Of a DNA stretch of 14,210 bases, positions 1-8,809 are shown one piece after another. Each line of letters starts with the position of its first letter. Position 1 is the stretch's first letter. The stretch spans positions 1 to 14,210 of the forward strand of contig JACKQL020000291.1 in the NCBI GenBank assembly GCA_018296165.2, read 5' to 3'. Both the position numbers and the translations under genes were made by a program. The notes under the pieces are model-generated. The model was not told the origin of the DNA, did no database searches, and saw only the letters and a program-made list of their open reading frames with translations. The stretch comes from Termitomyces sp. T153 (lineage: Eukaryota; Basidiomycota; Agaricomycetes; Agaricales; Lyophyllaceae).

Positions 1-439
1 TGTAGTACTGGGTTAGAGTAATACTGATAGTTCTGGGGCTTTCTTGAAGACTTAGGCAGTCTACTCCAATTCAACACTGATGTCTTGATGAATGCTTGAA
101 GTTGAAGGGGTTTACTTCCAAAATATTTCTATTCTGAATGCAGAGGGGTCTCAACAAACTCCAGCCTAAGTGATTCACTCCCTGGGAACCACCGAGCCTT
201 TGCCTATTAATTGCCTGTCCATTTGCTACTCTACTTGGGCTATTTATACCTCTTTCTACAGTGCACAGACCACCCCCTACATGTGACTTTTGGTTCCATA
301 CTTTCCAGCCCCTTATTCATAACTGTTATTCTAATTCCCCCTTTTGGCATGCCTGTTTCAGTGCCACAGGCCAGTTCCTGGTTCCATCATTCCTCCTTTG
401 CATTCTTAGCTTCCATTTGCCCCATTTATCTCTCCCTCC
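1..439. other. non-coding stretch, no gene recognised
   Basis: I see no coding region here. The open frames that start near 211 and 261 run into the pyrimidine-rich tract and consist mostly of Ser, Pro, Phe, Leu and His, as expected from CT-rich DNA. CpG is almost absent: only one CG dinucleotide was found in about the first 1000 bases, at the CCACCGAGCC near 190. This fits methylated, transposon-type DNA. Confidence 0.5.
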
Positions 440-775
440 TTTGTATTTCTTCCATTCATATTCTTCTCCATTCAGTTTCTTCCCTTCTTCTTCCTTTATT
501 TATTTCATATTCTTCCCCATTCAGGTCCTTTCCCATTCAGGTTCTTCCATTCATCTGTCCCCTCCCATTCATTCCATTCATCTTCCTTTATTCCTTTCAT
601 ATTCTTCCCCTTTTAGGTTCTTTCCCATTCAGGTTCTTCCATTCATCTTCCTTTCCCTTCCCTTCATTCCATTCATTTCATATTCTTCCATTCATCTTCC
701 TTTCCCTTCCCTTCATTCCATTCTTTCTCATTCATTCCCCCTTTACCTCCTTTCAGTCAACATTCCAATCTGGTT
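440..775. repeat. degenerate CT-rich tandem repeats (ATTC/TTCC minisatellite)
   Basis: The plus strand is made almost wholly of C and T with scattered ATTC and CATATTC blocks. Two nested periods are visible. A block beginning CATATTCTTCCCC at 506 returns at 598, a step of 92 bp. A block around TTCATCTTCC at 642 returns at 691, a step of 49 bp. Copies differ by small substitutions and insertions, so this is an old or unstable minisatellite. It opens two overlapping reading frames that are not genes. Confidence 0.75.
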
Positions 776-929
776 ATTCTTAGATCAGATCTAGATCTTG
801 CCAGAATTGATGCCACTCAGGTGCTTTTGCCAGTCCCATGCTTCCCCTCCCATTACAGTGATTGGACTATTATTGAGTGTATAGTCTAGTATAGTCCTTG
901 TCCTATCCTGTTCTGTCTTTCTTCTGGTG

Positions 930-1043
930 TATTTAAAGGGATAATGTTGCTGGGACTTGTTTTACCAGGAGGCTTACAGTTTTCAGCCTTAATAAATGTT
1001 TGTTTTGACTTCTGGTGTTTATTATGTTCCCAATGGTGTGACA
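930..1043 (+). mobile_element. LTR-like remnant (TATA, poly(A) signal, CA end)
   Basis: A TATTTAAA box at 930-937 is followed about 60 bp later by an AATAAA signal (991-996), and the segment ends in GTGTGACA at 1036-1043. A TATA box, a short interval with a poly(A) signal and a terminal CA are the order of parts in a compact LTR. The left end, which should start with TG and be complementary to GTGTGACA, was not found in the window, so the length and even the identity are uncertain. It abuts a 5'-truncated integrase reading frame. Confidence 0.3.
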
Positions 1044-1049
1044 ACATCG

Positions 1050-1433
1050 TATCATTGCTTAGCAGCTATTCACTTCAAGACAGAATACGCTGCTACGATC
1101 CACAATTACAAATTCAAAACAGGCGACCTCATACTGATGAGGAATACTAGAATCGAGGTAATGCATAACAAGAAAATGAAACCTCATTACCTAGGCCCAC
1201 TAGTGGTAATCTCTCGCAACCATGGAGGCACTTACATTGTTTGTGAGTTAGATGGCTTCATACTACATTGCCCCATTGCTGCCTTTTGCCTAGTCCCCTA
1301 TTTTGCTAGAGAACACATAACAGTGCCTAGCAACGCTTTCAACATTGACACCTCTCAACTCAGAGAACCAGAGCAAACTGAACTTGTTGACAACAACAAT
1401 ACTGGTGACGTTGCCGGTGAAGAAGAAATCTAA
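1050..1433 (+). pseudogene. Ty3/Gypsy element A: integrase C-terminal fragment
   Basis: This open frame gives the C-terminal end of a basidiomycete Gypsy integrase. Recognisable blocks are the ATIHNYKFKTGDLILMRNTR stretch, then KKMKPHYLGPLVVISRN, YIVCELDG and PYFARE, followed by an acidic tail and a TAA stop. This region lies downstream of the catalytic DDE core and contacts DNA; the core, reverse transcriptase and RNase H are missing, so the element is 5'-truncated at about 1043. Several positions where related copies usually carry Arg are Cys or His (HCPIAAFC, KPHYLG). Each is explained by CpG decay of a CGN codon. The frame itself is intact to its natural stop. The family call rests on remembered motifs. 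Confidence 0.75.
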
Positions 1434-1894
1434 CTGTTGCTAAGTTTTAGTGACTTATCTTGACTCTGCCTTGTTTCTTATTATCCCCATCTCTATTATC
1501 CAGAAAAACAGTCAACAATACCTTACAAAAACATTGAGTCCTTTCGTTTTCGTTACTCTTTCATTTTGTTACTCTAGTTAAAAGGCCTTTCACAGACACT
1601 CTACCTTACTACTTTCGATGCTGCATTTGGCTATTCTGTCACTAGCACTTGGCATGCCTCTAGAGGTAATTTGCCATGACAATTTACTGAGCATTTGCCT
1701 TCAGACATTGCTAGCATTAGGTGACAGTTGCTCATATGCCCTATTAATTTTGTTTGTTTTTCTTTCTGTTTCCTCTGAGTTTTGAAATTGGCACCAAGAA
1801 TACTATACATTTTCTTTTGGAGCCCCTTAAGGGGGCTAGTCTATGTCTGAATACTAACAAAAATAAAAATTTATTTACAGAGAGGCGACTGTCA
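1434..1894. other. spacer between integrase and antisense gene of element A
   Basis: There is no coding region. It holds several TAGYRA-type hexamers (1436-1442, 1448-1454, 1638-1644, 1707-1713, 1891-1897), which ties it to the same element as the sequence on both sides. The two genes of element A converge here, with pol reading right and the antisense gene reading left, so the spacer should hold two 3' ends. No clear terminator was identified. Confidence 0.45.
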
Positions 1895-3909
1895 CTAAGC
1901 ATCGAGGTCAGCATCATCGTCAGGCACCTCCATCACCTCTGCCTCCTCCCAATCTCCCTCTCCAACATTGTTTTCCTCTTGCCAGGCCAAGAAGGCCTGA
2001 CAGTCATGCCAATATCCTGCCAGTGTTGCCAACATCTGCTTAGCAACAGTGTAACAAGCCCGTGCTACTAACAACTCCTCCCTGGCAGCCTCCAGCTCCC
2101 TCTGGAACCACTGTTCCACTCCCACCACCCTCTCATCAAAATCCACTAGCGATGCCACTGACATTAGCGGCATTGGCCAACCGAGGTCCTTGCCCAGCCA
2201 TTCCAGCTTGTCATCGCCAACCTGGCACAAAGGCATGTTGCTCCAGGTCCCCTAGCAAAGCGGTTAGCGATCAAGAAGCTAGCAAAAGAAAAGGACTTAC
2301 TTGTCATCAGACTTCAACTTCCTCAGCCCTCTCCTCCTCCTTGTCCTCCTCAGCTGTGGCTGGGACAGCCTTGAGTTCCTCTTTGCCTTCGACCTCCATG
2401 TTGCTTGCCTCCCACTCCACCTCAGCGACCATCGCTAAGGGAGTAGTCTCCCTCATCTCCACATCCCCCTCTCTCTCCTTGCTGGCGACCATTTGAAGTC
2501 GCTTAGCACTAGCAACCGACACAGGACTTGCTGCTCATTTCCGTGCCAGGGGCATGTTGCCGTCACTGTTGTTGTTGCTGTCATCCTTGTCACTCTCCAC
2601 CACCTCTCTGCTCTTCACCTTAGCACCTCTACTGCCTCCAACCACAGCCTCCTCCTGCAATGTTGGTAGGATCAAGCTCAAATGCTTGACCTCAATGGGC
2701 TCCCCTCACCTTGCCAACTTCCTCTGTCACTCCACAAAAGCCCTTGCATTTCTTACCAATGCCGCCTTTGTTGCTATCTTCTTAGCGAACTTGCCGCCAG
2801 TACTCCTCGATGACTGTCCACTGTGCAAACAGCTCTTCCTTGTGCTATTGCAATGATAACATGGCTGGACCCCCATGGGGTACCAGCAGCCCTCTGGGTC
2901 ATTGTTGGCCCAGCAATTGTCGCACTAGAAGAAGTTATTAGTGACAAAAAGAGAAAAGAATCACTAAGTACTCACTGCTCCATGAGTACGCTTATATTCT
3001 TGTCACTTCTCTAGTGACACTGTCACCTTTCTCTTGGCCTTCTCCAACTTCACCCCAGCTCCCAGTCCAGTATCCACCACCATTGAGGCCTTTCGCCAGT
3101 GAAGGAGTGCTGCCAAGCGCTTGTTGGTAAATGTTTCTTCAATTTGATCCTGCAAGAAAAGTTAGCGATTGTCACCAAGAGTTAGCAAAAAAGAAGAAAA
3201 AGAGACTCACCTCAATATCCTTGTCCTCCTTGTCTCATGCCTTTCCCTTCCCCTTCCCTTTGCTCCTTGGGGTTGTTGCCAATCTTGGCAATGTCACCAA
3301 CCCCCTAGCGATGCCGCCAGCTGCAGCCTTGGGAGTCAAGGGGCCCGCCTCTTGAATGTCCCCATGATTCACCACCTCTTCACCCCCACAACCCTTGCTC
3401 CATCCCTCCCCCCTTGCCACCGCTAATGCACCTACCGGGTGCTGGAAGAAGAACTGGTCATTTGGCAACAATTCTTCAAAAAGCTGACATACCTTAGCAG
3501 TGTCGCTAGTGCTAGCGACTGCCAGGGCACTTACTGTCATTCCCACCATAAGGTCATCCATTAGGAACTCCAAGGAAGGATTGACTGGAGCCTAGCAATC
3601 TCATCAGAACTGTCGCTAAGAAGAAAGGAAGAAACTTACAAAATGAATGTCAAATGGGTGAACCCATTCTTCCTCCTTGTACTGCTCATATAACTGGCAA
3701 CATTCCCTCTCAACAGTCGCCAACTCTGGCCACTCAACTCCACTCCCCGCAGTCTTGAACCACTGCAACCACGTTTGAAAGATAGCGGTGACCGCCAAGT
3801 GAGGATCCTTTGCCAAGGATGCACAAGCAACCACAAGCAACCTGTCGACCTAATTGAGAAAAGTGTGGGCCATTGTAATCTTCTTGAGTTGAGAGGCAAG
3901 ATCAGACAT
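1895..3909 (-). pseudogene. five-exon antisense gene of element A, Zn2Cys6-like protein, broken by stops
   Basis: The five exons are 3909-3640, 3591-3211, 3149-2976, 2924-2301 and 2251-1895. Introns of 48, 61, 51 and 49 bp have GTAAGT, GTGAGT, GTGAGT and GTAAGT donors and CTAG or GCAG acceptors, and all four are in phase 0. The total is about 601 codons with no frameshift. In-frame stops are one TAG (3850-3852) and seven TGA (first bases on the plus strand at 3235, 3003, 2727, 2706, 2535, 2307, 2304). Each TGA is one CpG transition from CGA (Arg). Exon 4 opens with a six-cysteine cluster, C-x2-C-x8-C-x8-C-x2-C-x6-C (2829-2924), close to the fungal Zn2Cys6 binuclear cluster, though the first spacer is 8 rather than 6. 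The protein is rich in Lys/Arg before the cluster, acidic after it, and ends in a probable helical region and an acidic tail. I recognise no named family. It lies between pol and the LTR, opposite to pol. A DNA-binding role is inference from the cluster. Confidence 0.65.
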
Positions 3910-4054
3910 AGTGATAAGATTGAGATGGTGGAGGAAGTGAGGTGACAAAGTTCAAGTGATACCACCAGCCATTTTTATTTGAATATCTTTGGTGCATGGA
4001 CCAAGCAATCGAGCATGTGACTTCAAGGTTGACTGAGGACAGTCAATATTTCAG
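3910..4054. other. non-coding stretch before the LTR of element A
   Basis: This short segment separates the ATG of the antisense gene from the polypurine tract, so the promoter of that gene should lie here or in the LTR. On the minus strand I see no clear TATA box. A rightward ATG at 3996 opens a 92-codon frame that runs into the LTR and has no recognisable motif. Confidence 0.35.
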
Positions 4055-4066
4055 TATGGGGGAGGA
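4055..4066 (+). promoter_or_regulatory. polypurine tract of element A
   Basis: TATGGGGGAGGA lies directly before a TGATGAGC that looks like an LTR start. In Gypsy elements the polypurine tract primes plus-strand DNA synthesis and sits immediately 5' of the 3' LTR, which fits this position after pol and the antisense gene. Confidence 0.5.
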
Positions 4067-5194
4067 TGATGAGCCCCAGTTATTGCTGAGCACTATTTTT
4101 GGCATTTTTGGCATTGCGGACTTAGCGGCAGCTGACTACTTTGTATTTAACACAAGTCACAACACTCAGCACACAGGACCGAGCCTGAGGGTTGGACCAA
4201 AGCACAAGACTCTAGCGACCATGAGACTTATTGAGCATGAGAAATACCACATGGAGTCTGGAATTTGGGCCTAGATCATCAAGGCCTAGACCCCCCCTAG
4301 CAACAATTATTAGCGACCCTAGCGATCCTGGTGACAAAACGGCATTCTCCTACCATATATGGACAAATTATCAGACACATACCTTTTTACTATCATTTTG
4401 TTTGCCAAGCTTACCCACATACTTGAATGGTGTCTATGCTTCAGGTGTTGACATCAGACTTGTTTCTTTTTGGTTTTTATTAGCAATTAGGCATTGCCAA
4501 GACTTCACCTATGATTTTTCACTTATTTACAGACTGACACCTTGTATGCACCATAAGCACAGTGACAGATGCCATTGCTAGTACTTATTTGTTTACTTTC
4601 ACATACTATACTTCAAAACATATAAATACTGACTATACAGAGACACTAGAAGACAGAAGAACAGAGAACCCCCTTTATAGTCGACTAGCTGCTCTCTCTA
4701 AGCCTACCAGCTTGAGATTTCACTTTGCCTTTCTTTCCCTTATCTCATCTTTGACTCCGGCTTAGTGACGAGCCTCCTTGACTTTGACTTTGACTTAGTT
4801 TGGTACCACCTGCAGGTGACTATTTGCATTAATTTGACTTAGCAATGCTAGTGACTATGGCTAGTGACTGATTTATGTTCATCCCCTGGTTTCAGTCCTT
4901 CCCTTACCACCTTCTCTCTCCCTACTCTCCTCACCACCATTATGAGTTTGCTTTGTCTTAGCAACATTATCTGTCTTCACCCATTTTTCCTTATTGTCAC
5001 TAGCAACCTCAGCTAGCAATAGTGACTTCTTTCTACTTCACCCCACATCTCAACTTTTGCTCTAGTTCTCTGGGATGGTTACTAATTCGCCCTCAACTAT
5101 TAACTTCCTACTGCCAGCTACCCTATCTAGTGACTAGTGTTAGGTCCTCTTTTTAGGTTTCCTGCATGGCACTAGGCAGCATAGGAGCACATCA
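4067..5194 (+). mobile_element. probable 3' LTR of element A (about 1.13 kb)
   Basis: The left end TGATGAGC (4067-4074) matches the reverse complement of the right end GCACATCA (5187-5194) at 7 of 8 bases and gives TG...CA termini. A polypurine tract lies just before it. A TATAAATA box at 4621-4628 divides a U3 of about 550 bp from R/U5. The recurrent TAGYRA hexamer continues through it, last seen at 5128-5134, and stops before the right end. Sequence recognisable as element B integrase starts at the next base. Open frames inside it (near 4231-4581 and 4562-4765) show no conserved domain. No second copy of this LTR is in the window, so the ends rest on these signs only. Confidence 0.5.
4621..4628 (+). 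promoter_or_regulatory. TATA box in the LTR of element A
   Basis: TATAAATA is followed by ACTGACTATACAGAGACAC, a plausible start region for the retroelement transcript. It faces right, in the same direction as pol. Confidence 0.45.
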
Positions 5195-5663
5195 CCGGCC
5201 CTGAAAAAAGCTGTCACACCACCAGTTGGGACCCTTCACAGTAGAACAACAAGTAGAGCCCCTAGCCTATTGACTCTGGCTCCCCATGGGGATGTGCCAG
5301 CTTCATCCAGTGTTCAATGTGGTCAAACTAACTCTGACCCCCAAGGATCCTATTCCAGGGCAGCCTCCACCACCTCTGCCACCCCCAGTGGTGGTCAACA
5401 ACAACAAGGAGTATGAGGAGGAAATCCTGGATAGTTGTTTATTCCAGAGACAATTACAATATAAGGTGAAGTGGAAAGGCTACAGGATTGAGGATATCTC
5501 CTGGGAACTGTGGGAAAACATGCATGCCTCCAGACTCATCAAAGAATTCCACCAGAGACATCCAGACACTCCACACACCATATGAGGTATCTACCCTATT
5601 TTGCCAGCAGACCAAGCAATCAGGGACTACTTCTACCCCATGCATTGGGATGCCACATGCTAG
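5195..5663 (+). pseudogene. Ty3/Gypsy chromovirus element B: integrase tail plus chromodomain
   Basis: The frame read from 5196 gives KKLSHHQLGPF (5205-5237), LAY-stop-LWLP, HPVFNVVKLT and a proline-rich linker. A chromodomain follows at about 5415-5565, with YKVKWKGY and SWELWEN holding the aromatic and Trp residues typical of the fold, then EFHQRHP. Chromodomains of these integrases bind histone marks and steer insertion into heterochromatin. In-frame TGA stops lie at 5202, 5271 and 5583; the natural end is TAG at 5661-5663, next to the polypurine tract. Each TGA, and several Trp, Cys, Gln or His residues at positions usually Arg, can be explained by CpG transitions. Everything upstream of the integrase C-terminus is missing, apparently cut off by the LTR of element A. 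The element cannot be active. Confidence 0.8.
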
Positions 5664-5674
5664 AGGGGGAGTGA
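5662..5674 (+). promoter_or_regulatory. polypurine tract of element B
   Basis: AGAGGGGGAGTGA overlaps the TAG stop of the integrase frame and ends where the LTR begins with TGTCAGGG. Stop, polypurine tract and LTR in direct succession is the usual layout of a compact Gypsy 3' end. Confidence 0.7.
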
Positions 5675-6043
5675 TGTCAGGGAACTTCCATTTCCAACCT
5701 CTGCAACCTATTCCAGTGCTTCTGCAGCTTGTTCAATGTCTCCAGGGCTCATTCTAGAACCCCAGAGATCTCCAGAGAACTGTGGAGTTCCCTGTATTAC
5801 CTCAGTGATCATCATCCTAGGGTTAGGAGTAGCTCCAGCCTTTTGTACAGTAGTTCTCACACCTCTGCTGTCTGCTGATGTGCTGCACCAAGCAGCAGGG
5901 ATCCTTAGACTTGTTCTCTTCAGATTCCCCTCTGCTAGGTGATTAGTTACTGATTGTATTGTCATCTACTCTGCTAATATACTTCAGATTCCCCTCTGCT
6001 AGCTGCGTGACTCTGATCTGCTGCTCCAGAGGTCACCCTGACA
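5675..6043 (+). mobile_element. 3' LTR of element B (369 bp)
   Basis: The LTR begins TGTCAGGG (5675-5682) and ends CCCTGACA (6036-6043), a perfect 8-bp terminal inverted repeat with TG...CA ends, directly after a polypurine tract. It contains a 21-bp perfect direct repeat beginning CTTCAGATTCCCC at 5918 and 5982 (64 bp apart). I see no clear TATA box. Only one CG dinucleotide remains in it (near 6005), showing strong CpG decay. The partner 5' LTR is not in the window, so the target-site duplication (it would begin at 6044 with AAACC) cannot be checked. Confidence 0.8.
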
Positions 6044-7104
6044 AAACCCAGCTGTGCAATGATATCAAGAAATGATGAAAAAGATACAAAATTGGCTGGA
6101 ACACAATGTTTCTTCTACTATTATAATTCCTGAAGCTACTGCACCTAATATAGGAGATAAGAGGCGATTGACAGATTGTGAGGGGAACTGATTCAGAAAA
6201 GCTCCCAAGCAAGAAAGAAATTTTGACTCGATTCAAGGCTGTCATAACTTCAAAACAACTAAAATTAGACTGCTTGTCAACAGATGACAGACAACTGGGT
6301 AAGAAAGAAACCAATGTCGAAATAGTCAGAAACACCTGGAGGAATTCTTTAAACAAGAACAGCAGCCCCCTCTTAAGTCCTGGAGGAATGTAACAGAGGT
6401 CTTAGTGGGTATAGGGTAAACACTGAAAGTGGCTGCTGAGTCCCACACAAAGTCCATGAGGGCATTCCCTTCGGAGTGGCTCCAGACTGAATCTATCAGA
6501 CAAAAAATACTCAGACTGTGTGTACCTATTAGACACAAACTACTATGTTGTATCAGTTTAAGTTCAGCATGGTACGTTAATTCATGCATACCTCAGTCTG
6601 TATGTCAAGGGTTGAGGTATGTCCCGAGTTCTGCCTCCGGCTCTATGTTCTTGCCTGTATAGTTCTTCCTATTCCATATTTCTTCCTATTCCCTCTGTTG
6701 CACCCTATTCACTTGTCCTGCACGTGTGTCTATGACACGTACCACAATCCCCCTACTCTATAATTTGAACTTGCAATCCTTTCTCACACGCCTCATGCTC
6801 TAAAGGTTGACTTTGTGAACTGTCTTCATCCTACAGAGATACCACCAAAAAAATGAAAACTCTTGTCTGACAAGCCGTTACACTCGACACTGCTCCCCAG
6901 ACGCACTTGTCGTCACAAAAACTTCGGGATGTGAGTTTTTCGACATATTTTTTAACCTGAGTTCAAATCTGAAGTTAGATTGCCAAAATTCCGCCTTGTC
7001 CAGGCCACAAACAATGTTCTTTGTCTTTCCTTGTCCGTGACTGTAACAAAATCGTCATGTCGCTCGACATGAAGTTCCTCCCATATCCTTTCCTCCTCCT
7101 CTCT
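6044..7104. other. intergenic stretch, no gene recognised
   Basis: Short frames at 6178-6393 (+), 6429-6662 (+) and 6033-6356 (-) have no recognisable motif and look like chance or remnants. CpG is sparse up to about 6850 and becomes common from about 6873. This marks the border between transposon-type and gene-type DNA. A hairpin lies at 6587-6621. Confidence 0.4.
6587..6621. repeat. short inverted repeat
   Basis: CATACCTCA (6587-6595) and TGAGGTATG (6613-6621) are perfect 9-bp inverted arms around a 17-base loop. There is no gene next to it, so no role can be assigned. It could be the end of a small decayed element. Confidence 0.5.
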
Positions 7105-7281
7105 TATAAACTGTTTTGTTTTGTTTCGTTCCCGCTTCTGCTTCTCACTCCCATAATCTCCATGACTAGCCATCGACGTGGAAGTGGGCTACACCGTAGC
7201 ACACTAACACGCCCTCACAATAATCCATGTCCGGACTTCGTCTCCCTCACCGATAATCTCCTCAGTTCAAGATTTTTGTAA
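7105..7281 (+). other. TATA box plus short ATG frame, possible truncated gene start
   Basis: A TATAAA at 7105-7110 sits in a pyrimidine-rich stretch, as is common in fungal promoters, and is followed by ATG at 7162-7164. The frame has 39 codons, starts MTSHRRGSG and ends at TAA 7279-7281. A GTAAAT that could act as a splice donor overlaps the stop (7278). Splicing to a TAG acceptor near 7340 would add only a few more codons before another stop. I recognise no protein. It may be the first exon of a gene lost to rearrangement, or chance. Confidence 0.2.
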
Positions 7282-7632
7282 ATGCCAGGCTGACAAGAAC
7301 TTCAAAAGTCGAATGACTTTACCTGAGTAATGCTAGACTCCTGACTCAACTTTTGTCCTACCTTATCATACTTTAAGTTCAATAAGAAAACACTGAAATG
7401 AGTGTGGATTCAATCGCCGGTCATCGCCAGCGTGCCGTTGGCTCCGCCTGGTCCTTGAACAATTGTGAGGTTCTTCAGACAAGTATGATTTGTAAATTCG
7501 ATACGAAATGTTTAACAAAAGTTCGTGACAGCGTAGATAATGACAAAACAATATCATTGGCACCTAGTTAGAATGCAAAACGGAAGAGTGTTAAATACGA
7601 TGTCGAGGAGGCGTGAATGATAACCAATACCT
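7282..7632. other. intergenic stretch downstream of A1
   Basis: I see no gene. A minus-strand frame at 7366-7563 lacks recognisable features. The segment contains the 3' flank of the leftward gene A1, and its CpG content is like that of the genes to the right. Confidence 0.35.
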
Positions 7633-7989
7633 TCAGTAGTCTTCTACAGTAAACGGATCGACTATAGTCACAAACTTTGTCTTCTCAAAGTCTTCCTTGT
7701 GAGTGAAGGCGTTGTGCTTGAACCATATACACCCGTCGTCTTCTTCAAAATTCTCATAGCTCCCTCTTACTGCTTTCGGGTCATCCTTGTAGTGCATGAG
7801 GAAGAGGCACCACACTTTGCCTTCGTGGTAAGCAGGTATAACCGACATTTTGCCACCAAGTTTCTTGTTATGGCGCCGTACAATATAAGGAATCAAAGTT
7901 TCGTCGTAGATATCAATGTCGGGGTAACGACGTCGGGCCCAGGACACGGTGTCTTGGTAGCTCAAGATATATCCTCCAGCTTTGATCAT
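7633..7989 (-). CDS. A1: conserved small protein of unknown function, cassette 1
   Basis: The frame has 118 codons and no intron seen. I chose the ATG at 7989 (MIKAGG) because homology with A2 begins exactly there (MIKIGG); an in-frame ATG at 8031 would add 14 residues. The best-conserved part is residues 5-37, with GGYILS, VSWARRRYPD and DIYDE, then LIP. The C-terminus ends FVTI-x-DP in both copies. In the minus frame many differences from A2 are third-base changes (Arg CGA/CGC, CGT/CGC; Tyr TAC/TAT), which argues that this strand is coding. There is no signal peptide, membrane segment or known domain. It lies head-to-head with B1, with a TATTAAA box and a conserved block upstream. I recognise no family and assign no function. 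Confidence 0.7.
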   Translation of the reverse strand: MIKAGGYILSYQDTVSWARRRYPDIDIYDETLIPYIVRRHNKKLGGKMSVIPAYHEGKVWCLFLMHYKDDPKAVRGSYENFEEDDGCIWFKHNAFTHKEDFEKTKFVTIVDPFTVEDY

Positions 7990-8127
7990 GACGGATATGG
8001 TAGCTTTGAAATGTATGAACAAGATAATCATGTAGTGATGGGTAAGGAGACATACATAGAAGTGGTGGATAGCAGTCGAGGTGTGGTTCCAAAAGCGACT
8101 TCAAGTTTGTCGAGCCTTTAATTGGCC

Positions 8128-8182
8128 TTTAATATGTATGCATGTGAGCTTGGGCGTCCTTATGTAATAATTCCATTGTTGC
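8128..8182 (-). promoter_or_regulatory. promoter region of A1
   Basis: Read leftward, a block at 8182-8152 (plus strand GGGCGTCCTTATGTAAT followed by AATTCCATTGTTGC) is nearly identical to one upstream of A2. It is followed by a TATA-like TATTAAA (8134-8128), about 140 bp before the ATG of A1. Conservation in otherwise diverged non-coding DNA suggests a protein-binding site. Confidence 0.55.
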
Positions 8183-8750
8183 TTCATATTGTTGGTTCCA
8201 AGCTTCGAACCTGATATATCCGAGACTCAGCGCCTGAATTTTGAGTGTTGTCTCCGATTGTTGGTCATTTTTCTACATCTGCCCTTCATGCATCATGTAT
8301 TGATATTTCGCCAATTACAGTAGGTGTTACCCGTGGTCCCCAGCTTGCGCTTACATCGATGACAGGGCCGTTTGGAGGTTTGGACCTTCATTTACGAGAT
8401 CCACCACCATGCATGACCCCATTTTTTTTTTACCCCTGTTATTACCGAACAACTGCTCCATCTGTTCAAGGCCTCAACATTTTTCTTTGTTTGCTTTTGG
8501 TGCGGTCACGGTAATCGGCCCCATGGTTGATCAGAAGGCAGTGCAATCAGCTGCCTTCGATACTATTGTCGTTGCACAACTTTTGTTATTCTAGAACATG
8601 TCATTATCCCTGTTGTGACGTTCTCTCTATAGGAACCAGCTTGTTTTTCTTCTTGAGACACCGCAATAGTCAACTCTTTTACCTATCTTTACAATCAAAC
8701 ATGTTTTCGTTTTCTTCCACTAGATATATCAATATTGTGTTGTTCCATTG

Positions 8751-8809
8751 TTTTTGACATCAATCAACGCCGCAATCCATCAAATTTCGGCCTTTATCAT
8801 ATGATTTTC
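8751..8809 (+). promoter_or_regulatory. conserved upstream block of B1
   Basis: This block starts TTTTTGACATCA, contains a CCATCAAATTTCGG core and ends CATATGATTTTC. A matching block with few changes lies at 12176-12235, about 350 bp before the ATG in both cassettes. It is one of the longest conserved stretches between the two genes and is a likely upstream activating or operator-type site. It might also belong to an unseen transcript. Confidence 0.55.

Noticed and set aside
211..794. Two overlapping 177-190 codon frames rich in Ser, Pro, Phe and Leu
   Set aside because: They are by-products of the CT-rich tandem repeat, which has no stop codons in several frames; no domain or promoter supports them.
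2062..3426. Several rightward frames across the antisense gene of element A
   Set aside because: The minus strand gives a coherent five-exon model with consistent introns and phases, so these are shadows on the other strand.
6587..6740. A small SINE or MITE around the hairpin and nearby short palindromes
   Set aside because: No target duplication, no Pol III boxes and no second copy in the window.
6952..7173. A leftward 73-codon frame, highly charged
   Set aside because: Its Glu, Lys and Arg content follows from the CT-rich promoter-like DNA on the other strand, and no partner exon or motif was found.
7699..8121. A rightward 140-codon frame over A1
   Set aside because: In cassette 2 the matching rightward frame is cut short and unlike it, while the minus frame is preserved along its length with third-base differences.
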